A stretch of DNA of 64,000 nt from Simmondsia chinensis. Lineage: Eukaryota; Streptophyta; Magnoliopsida; Caryophyllales; Simmondsiaceae. The notes beneath the pieces are model-generated. The model had not been told where the DNA came from, made no database searches, and was given only the letters and a program-made list of their open reading frames with translations. The stretch is taken from contig JAGTTD010000013.1 in assembly GCA_018398585.1 (NCBI GenBank), forward strand, positions 8,094,492-8,158,491, in the 5' to 3' direction. Made by a program: the position numbers and the translations under genes. Of the stretch, positions 58,326-64,000 are shown in pieces. Numbering within the stretch: position 1 is the stretch's first letter; every line of letters starts with the position of its first letter.

Positions 58326-58351
58326 CTTTTTTTTTTTTTTTTTTTTTTTTT
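58326..58351. repeat. Poly-T tract at the L1 5' edge
   Basis: This run of about 26 T lies at the 5' boundary of the minus-strand L1. Confidence 0.8.
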
Positions 58352-58381
58352 GGCACCCTCTTTACCAATATAACAACATAA

Positions 58382-58858
58382 GGCCATTCCTATCCATGCC
58401 CCAATAAATGGGGCATGAAAAAAGAAGCTCAAAATGGGGCTCCACTGGCTCTCAAAAGGCAGCCCCATTTAATTTTTAATATTATTTTAATTTTATTTGT
58501 ATTTTTTAATTATTTTTAATTAATAAAATATACTAAATTTTATTTAAAACTTTTTTTTAAATATAAATAAATTTTTATACAATAAATTTGAGTATTTTTT
58601 AATCTAATTATTCATATTACATTATTTTTTTATCAATATAAATCTTAATTTTTATTCGTTCTCTCAATATTGTTAATTATTTTTTTAATTGCATTTGTTT
58701 TAATTGTATTTTTATCTTTTGTCTTGAATTAATTAAAATAATATAAATGATATTAACTACTAAAATAATTAAAAAATATAAAAAATGGGAATTTGGATGG
58801 AGAAGGAAAGCACCGTTTTGAATGATGTGTCAAAAATGGGGCCAGGATGGGAGTAGCC
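58382..58858. mobile_element. TAA-flanked MITE, 477 bp
   Basis: Inverted ends are GGCCATTCCTATCCATGCCCC and, from the right, GGCTACTCCCATCCTGGCCCC. TAA occurs on both sides (58379-58381, 58859-58861). A short hairpin (gccccaataaatggggc) is near the left end, and the interior is very AT-rich. Consistent with a Tourist-type MITE. Confidence 0.75.
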
Positions 58859-58899
58859 TAAAAAATAAAAATAAGAAAATAAAGAATAAATGCAGGTTA

Positions 58900-60040
58900 A
58901 AAAAAAAAAAAAAGGAAGAAGAGCAGCGAGTGATTATACCGAAGACAATGACTAAAATGAATGCCAATACTTTGTATTTTTTAAGGCTACATTTCTATTT
59001 TGTCTTCAAACGCTCATCTGCTGTACAAAAATAAAGGTCAAGTAACACAAAATGATTCCGTTCCTATCTTCTTCATGAATGAGATTTGTACGGCCAATTT
59101 GCAACACTAATTGTACTTAACTTTGGGGTGGCACTTCCTGGTTGGTTTCATCAGCGGATGGCAGAGGTGGTGTAGGTGTGGAAGAGTTGTTCGTGGGTGG
59201 CGGAGCATACATGCTCAGCACTCGATCTCTGTTTTCCTTCCACCATTCTTCTGCCATTTACTGCATCCAAATCAAAGATAAGGAGAATCATAAGTTCAAA
59301 TGACGTATCAACTAGTCTCTAATGGAAGTCTGTCTGATATATACTAACTGTTGGTTGACATTTGTAACTTGCAAGTGCTGACAAACATGTCATACTACGT
59401 ACAACACGATTTTACGGATATATACTAACAAATTGGATTAAGGAGAGCACATACAACATAAGCCACAAATACATGAAAAATCCACCTGAATTTCAAAGTG
59501 AATGATATATTGGAATCAATGGTAGTAGTGGCAGGGCAGTGCCTGGGAGTTACCTGAGTTTGACATGCCTGAAATCCTTAGTACCGTTACTACCTTGTAG
59601 AAATCGTTCTATCACTTGTCTTGCTCCCTCCCTCATCATCCTCCCTCTTGAATGTCGCGGTGATATTCCATTTCCTATGCTTTGATTGGGGGTGGCTTCT
59701 CTACCTTTTGATGAAGGCGGTTCGTTAGAAGCTGGAGACTCTAGTATATGAGATGTCGGTGGTTCATTTGAATCCCGTACGTTGTCATTTTCAATGCCAT
59801 GGCTCGGAGTAGATTCTCCAGTACCATCCCGTGCTTTGGCAGCATATTTACCTCAAGACCTAACATTTGATCTCAAATGCCAATCAACAGATACTCCACC
59901 ACCATGAGCACAACCAGCTGCAAATTCTAGACCTGAAGCAGAAATATTACCATTATGGATATATTCACTGTCATCATGCCATTAAGAAGAGGAAAGAAAT
60001 CAACAAATCTGATTTATGTGTATAACAGTATCATATCTTC
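58900..60040 (-). pseudogene. PRAF-like RCC1-FYVE-BRX gene, deleted copy C
   Basis: On the minus strand 59990-59850 reads the pre-RCC1 linker (DSEYIHNGNISASG, GGVSVDWHLRSNVRS) and then, in the same frame after one stop, jumps directly to the segment before BRX (59840-59600, STPSHGIENDNVRDSNE to RQVIERFLQG) and NGTKDFRHVKLR. The last exon (59255-59120) gives AEEWWKENRDRVLSMY followed by a Pro and Thr rich tail and a stop. All RCC1 blades, FYVE and coiled coil are missing through an internal deletion. The 3' flank (58940-59050) matches 41716-41830 of copy B and is probably the old 3' untranslated region. Confidence 0.82.
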
Positions 60041-60043
60041 TTA

Positions 60044-60782
60044 CACTGCGTTTGGCACCTAGAATTCAAAACTTCCTATTCCAATTATGATTGAATTTGA
60101 AATGTGATAGAACTGAAATTCCATTTTTTGGATAACCAAAGTAACTAGAGGTTAGAATTGTAATTCTACAGTCATCTCATATTTTGGGCAAATAGGGCCA
60201 CACTGATCGGGTTTGAGTTAGGTCGGGTCATTTCTAACTTAGTCATCTTGGTTTTGTAACAATCATGTTATATCATTTCAAATACCTAGTTATTTCAAGT
60301 TCAGTGAAATATTTCGGTCGGGAATGAATCAATTTTGCTCATTTGGTTTTTCTCATCTCAAAATTTGGGTCTATTAGACTAGGTTACTATCAATTTCGGT
60401 TCAACTTGATTTGGTCACATTCAAGTCGAGTTTGTGTTAAGTAGAGTCATTTTGGGTTTACATCATCTTGGTTTTGATATACATCAGCTTGAGTAATTTC
60501 ACAGTTTAGAGTTAGATCGGACCAGGTTTAAGTTGGACTAGGTCATTTCAGGTTAAACTCATTCAAGTTCAGTCATTTCGAATTTCATATCAATTTTTTT
60601 GGTCTTTCATCTTTGAGTCATCTCTGGTTTCAAACATTGGAACATAAGATTTTCAGTTAAAATTCAATTCCACATAATCGGGTAGGGGGATTGTAATTTT
60701 ATTCCAAAGGTAGAACCAAACAAACCTCAATTCTAATTTCAACCTCAATTCCAAGCCCTAATTCCATGACACGAACATGACA
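60044..60782. mobile_element. TIR element, family 3 (copy C)
   Basis: TTA flanks both sides (60041-60043 and 60783-60785). The left end reads CACTGCGTTTGGCACC and the right end, reverse-complemented, reads GTCATGTTCGTGTCATGG, with 'ggaattgaggttgaaatt' arms. The interior is a loose array of 'ggtcatttcaggtt'-like words. It occupies the same place relative to the PRAF fragment as in copies A and B. Confidence 0.68.
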
Positions 60783-60818
60783 TTACAGATAATATGGGCT
60801 TGCGATAACCATATGCCA

Positions 60819-60958
60819 TGTTAGACTATATTGTCCATGTGTTATTACTATATATAACTGAACCCAATGGGCCTGCTTTGTATATGATGTAAAGCCCATT
60901 ATAAGTTCTATAAATATACGAGAGGGCCACAGCATTATGTGTGCTTCTCATTCTTCCA
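60819..60958 (+). repeat. 5' LTR of Copia 60819
   Basis: The 140-bp LTR begins TGTTAGAC and ends TTCCA. CTATAAATA at 60908-60916 is the likely TATA box. The partner LTR is outside the window, so the right edge is inferred from the adjoining PBS remnant. Confidence 0.7.
60908..60916 (+). promoter_or_regulatory. TATA box in the Retrofit-like LTR
   Basis: CTATAAATA lies about 90 bp into the LTR and 45 bp before its end. Suitable as the core promoter of the element. Confidence 0.6.
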
Positions 60959-61213
60959 GGTCAAGGCATCTATTGGAACCCCTGGTTCAAGTCAGCGCCA
61001 ATGAGCCCGAACACCCGCTTCGGAAAGGATCGCCATTGATAAACCTGCTTCAAATTGAAAGGAAAGTGATTTAAATTGAGAGATTCAGAGATTGAGAGAG
61101 AGAAAGGGGCAGAGAAAATTCCTATTTTCAAGGATTTTAATTCTTAATTGGTAGGCCATTGTTTCGACACCGCTATAGGCAAATTCTAGCCTTGAGACGG
61201 TATTTTATTCAAG

Positions 61214-61906
61214 GTGTTCGATTTGGTTTGCACTGTCTTTGTTTGCCGGCTGCTGTCAATTATGCTCAACCCAATGATTGGTTCTACTTCACAACCCGAG
61301 CTACCTTTCTTCGGTGCTCCTATTTATGGTGAGAATATGTCATATCCACCACTTTTTCATCCCGCAATTAATACTTATGCCACTGGTTCTAATTTCTATT
61401 TAGGGTTTGCGTCTCCTCAAACTATTTTTAAATCTCTAACTACTCATTCTACTCCTATAATTGATTTTCCTTGGATAATGGATAGTGGTGCATCGTCTCA
61501 TATGACTAATTACCGCAGTTTGTTAACGTCTCTTCGTCATTATCATGGTTATGATAAAATATTAGTTGGTAATGGCGCTTGTTTATCGATTGTTGGGATT
61601 GGATTTGGTTCTCTTATTACACCTGTTAGTCATTTCAATTTGCATAATGTCCTTTATGTTTATGGTCTTTCCACTAATTTAATCTCTGTTCGTCAATTCT
61701 GTAAAGATAAATGTTGCCTTTTAGAATTTGACTCGGGTGGTTTCTCCATTAAAAATGCTAAAACAATGTTCCTCATTATTGGTTGTGCTAGCTCGGGGCC
61801 TCTTTTCGCTGTTCCCAAACCAAACACAGTTAGTCGACTTGGTCAACCTGGGCAGCCCGTGCCATCCTCCCCACATGTTTCCCTAGTTGCTTCCAAAAAC
61901 ACATAA
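61214..61906 (+). pseudogene. Copia gag remnant and protease
   Basis: The frame from 61214 encodes a short gag C-terminal piece without a zinc knuckle and then the retropepsin motif WIMDSGASSHMTNY (intact DSGA). The conserved FNLHNVLYVYGLSTNLISV follows. It ends at TAA 61904-61906; a second in-frame TGA at 61922-61924 falls inside the GAG-pre-integrase motif. Both stops separate protease from the integrase in the same frame. Confidence 0.85.
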
Positions 61907-61924
61907 TCTCTCTGGCAGCGTTGA

Positions 61925-62941
61925 CGTGGCCATCTCGGGGAGCCAGTCTTGTCCACTTTAGTCAAACAAAAAATTATTTCTTGTTCGAGTTCTTCTGAGT
62001 CTAGTTTGTGTCATGCTTGCCAACTCGGTAAGCATAGTCGTTTACCTTTTCAAAAGTCTGTCACTAGTACTACGCGTCCTTTCGATATTATTCATTCTGA
62101 TGTATGGACATCGCCTGTTATCAGTTTTAGTGGTTTTAAGTATTATTTGCTATTATTGGATGATTATTCTGATTTTATGTGGATTTATCCTATGCGTGCC
62201 AAATCTGAGGTTTTTGACCTGTTTGTTCAGTTTCGTAATCTTGTGTTGAATCAATTTGGTGTGGAAATCAAACATTTTCAATGTGATAATGGCACTGAAT
62301 ATATCAACCGTGACTTTAATAGTCTTTTTCTGCAAATGGGCATTCTCAGTAGGGTTTCCTGCCCTCACACCTCCCAACAAAATGGAAAAGCTGAACGCAT
62401 GCATCGTACTATTGGTAACATGATGCGTTTCCTCTTGTTTCAAGCATGCATGCCTTTGGAATTTTGGGTTGAAGCAGTTTTTGTTGCACCTCATATTATC
62501 AACCTTCTACCGTCCACTTCTATTAAGAAAAAGATCTCCTTTCAACGTTTGTACAAGAAGCAAGTTAATTACGATCATCTTCGGGTTTTTGGTAGTACCC
62601 GTTATCCGAATCTAAGTGCCACCACGTCTCATAAGCTTGCTCCGCGCTCTACCTTATGTGTTTTCTTGGGCTATCCACAGAATCACAAAGGTTATAAATG
62701 TTTGGATCTTTTTACTAATAAAGTCACTATTTCGAGGCATGTTGTTTTTGATGAAGCAGATTTTCCATTTGCACGATTGGACACTTTCTCTCAAGGCATA
62801 ATGACCCGGCTTCATCAAGTATTTTCTCCTCCGCTCACGTCTTCACCATTCGCGGGCCTCCAACCACCGTTACTGCCGCACCGCCCCCCGCGGCTCCTGT
62901 GCCACCGGCTGCGCCTGCAACCCCTCCGACCATGCCACTAA
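61925..62941 (+). pseudogene. Copia integrase with intact DDE residues
   Basis: In the same frame as the protease, it shows the HHCC-like pre-integrase end (SSLCHACQLGKHSRLPF), the catalytic Asp in IIHSDVWTSP, the second Asp in HFQCDNGTEY and Glu in SQQNGKAERMHRT, then FWVEAVFVAPHIINLLPS, DHLRVFGSTRYP and LCVFLGYPQNHKGYKCLD. Only the two stops upstream and a frameshift near 62890 break the polyprotein. Confidence 0.87.
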
Positions 62942-64000
62942 ATGTGGTTGCACATCCGCCCGCACCAAGTTCGGCTCCCCTTACTTCCTCTATTCATCCC
63001 ATGGTGACTCGTGCTTGTGTTGGTATTGTAAAATCTCTTCTCAAACCTTCTATGATTGCTCATAGTACTTTGCACGAGGTACCTTTTTCTTATAAGCAGG
63101 CACTTACTGATGAGAACTGGAAGCATGTTATGCTATGCTCGACTACTTTAATGCTCTTATTCGTAATAAGACATGGGATCTTGTTTCTCCGCCCCCTCAT
63201 GGTAACATTGTTGGCTCCAAGTGGGTTTTTCGTATTAAACAAACATCTACAAGTCAAGTTGAAAGGTATAAAGCTCGGTTAGTTGCTCAGGGATTTACAT
63301 AGCGGTATGGCATCGACTATGATGAAACTTTCAGTCATGTTGTTAAACCTGCTACTGTTCGTATTGTTTTGACTATTGCTACTTCTCGACACTGGCCTAT
63401 TCATCAGCTTGATGTCAAAAATGCTTTTCTCAATGGCACACTTAATAAAGAGGTCTATATGAAGCAACCACCGGCTTTCATCAGCTCTCAGTATCCTGAT
63501 CATGTCTGTAAGCTTAATAAGTCTCTTTACGGTCTCAAACAGGCACCTCGTGCCTGGTACACTCGTTTTGCTACCTTTTTATAATAGTTGGGTTTTCGAA
63601 ACTGTAAGTCAGATTCTTCTTTATTTGTCTTACATCGTGGACATGATATGGCTATATTATTGGTCTATGTTGATGATATCGTTCTCACGGCCTCTTCTCA
63701 TGCGGTAATTCATGATCTACTTCGCTCTCTTCAATCTGAGTTTGATATGACCGACTTGGGGCACCTTAATTACTTTCTCGGCATCTCGGTATCTCACCTC
63801 TCTTCAGGCTTATTCTTGTCTCAATTTAAATATGCACATGGTCTTCTAGACCGGACCGACATACTCTCCTGCAAGCGTATTGCTACACCTACAGATTCCA
63901 AGTCCAAGCTTTCTTTAGAAGACGGCGACCTTATGACTGATCCCACCTTATACAGGTCCATTGTTGGTGCCCTTCAATATCTCACCTTTACTGGTCCTGA
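62899..64000 (+). pseudogene. Copia reverse transcriptase, partial
   Basis: Frame 62899-63282 has SSIHPMVTR and the pre-RT segment. After a frameshift near 63150 come SKWVFRIKQTSTSQVERYKA and, past an in-frame stop near 63300, [12 protein letters not shown] and [14 protein letters not shown]. Two consecutive stops follow at about 63582-63587. The catalytic box LLVYVDDIVLTA at about 63660-63690 is intact, followed by FDMTDLGHLNYFLGISV up to the window end. Confidence 0.87.

Larger units (their letters stand above)
51566..58353 (-). mobile_element. Near full-length plant L1 LINE with RNase H
   Basis: This minus-strand element is about 6.8 kb, or 6.65 kb without the inserted retroposon at 57613-57739. 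It has ORF1 (DUF4283 plus zinc knuckle), endonuclease, RT, zf-RVT and a C-terminal RNase H, in that order. The short A-tail appears as T8 at about 51570-51577. Flanks CACCCGCTTTACC (51553-51565) and CACCCTCTTTACC (58354-58366) fit a target duplication with one mismatch. A long poly-T at 58326-58351 lies at its 5' edge. All reading frames are interrupted and the RT catalytic box is mutated, so it is inactive. Confidence 0.87.
60819..64000 (+). mobile_element. Retrofit/Ale-like Copia, cut by the window end
   Basis: It has a short 140-bp LTR (60819-60958, TGTTAGAC to TTCTTCCA) with a TATA box. Next comes a degraded PBS (ggtcaaggcatc at 60959-60970, compared with the tRNA-Met consensus), then protease, integrase and RT on the + strand. 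Most of gag is missing: only about 250 bp plus a short gag tail lie between PBS and protease. The short LTR and the protease-integrase style suggest the Ale/Retrofit lineage. The 3' half lies beyond the window. Confidence 0.82.

Overview
The window is from a plant nuclear genome, most likely a eudicot. It is AT-rich, carries Ty1/copia, Ty3/gypsy, L1 and RTE retroelements and MITEs of plant type, and holds one plant-specific F-box/LRR/FBD gene. Only two ORFs look like intact host genes: an intronless RRM-domain ORF at 31492-32340 (+) and an intronless F-box/LRR/FBD gene at 46659-48206 (-). No rRNA gene, tRNA gene or CRISPR array was recognised.

The backbone appears to be one low-copy segment present three times in the same orientation. 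Copy A is about 1-16399, copy B about 33218-45740, and copy C about 48690-60782. Each copy ends in broken exons of the same minus-strand gene, an RCC1-FYVE-BRX (PRAF-like) protein, followed by the same TTA-flanked TIR element. Different transposable elements then interrupted each copy. Copy A took a Copia with 97 percent identical LTRs (1981-7165), an older Copia (9498-15714), and a third Copia (16400-31232) inside its TIR element. Copy B took two solo LTRs, an RTE LINE and MITEs. Copy C took a hAT-type MITE, an almost full-length L1 LINE (51566-58353) and a TAA-flanked MITE.

The deepest nest is 16400-31232. A decayed Copia (TSD GCTTG) contains an 8.0-kb GC-richer, non-autonomous Ty3/gypsy element of Tat type (20820-28830, TSD ATTAC) and a 1.0-kb TIR element (29106-30116). 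The gypsy element has gag and protease but no reverse transcriptase or integrase. It carries antisense ORFs and an array of about 18 units of 28 bp. The window ends inside a Retrofit/Ale-like Copia on the + strand (from 60819).

Element boundaries come from LTR pairs, PBS and PPT sites, TIRs and target-site duplications read directly from the sequence. Family names are by recognition of conserved motifs, without any database search.
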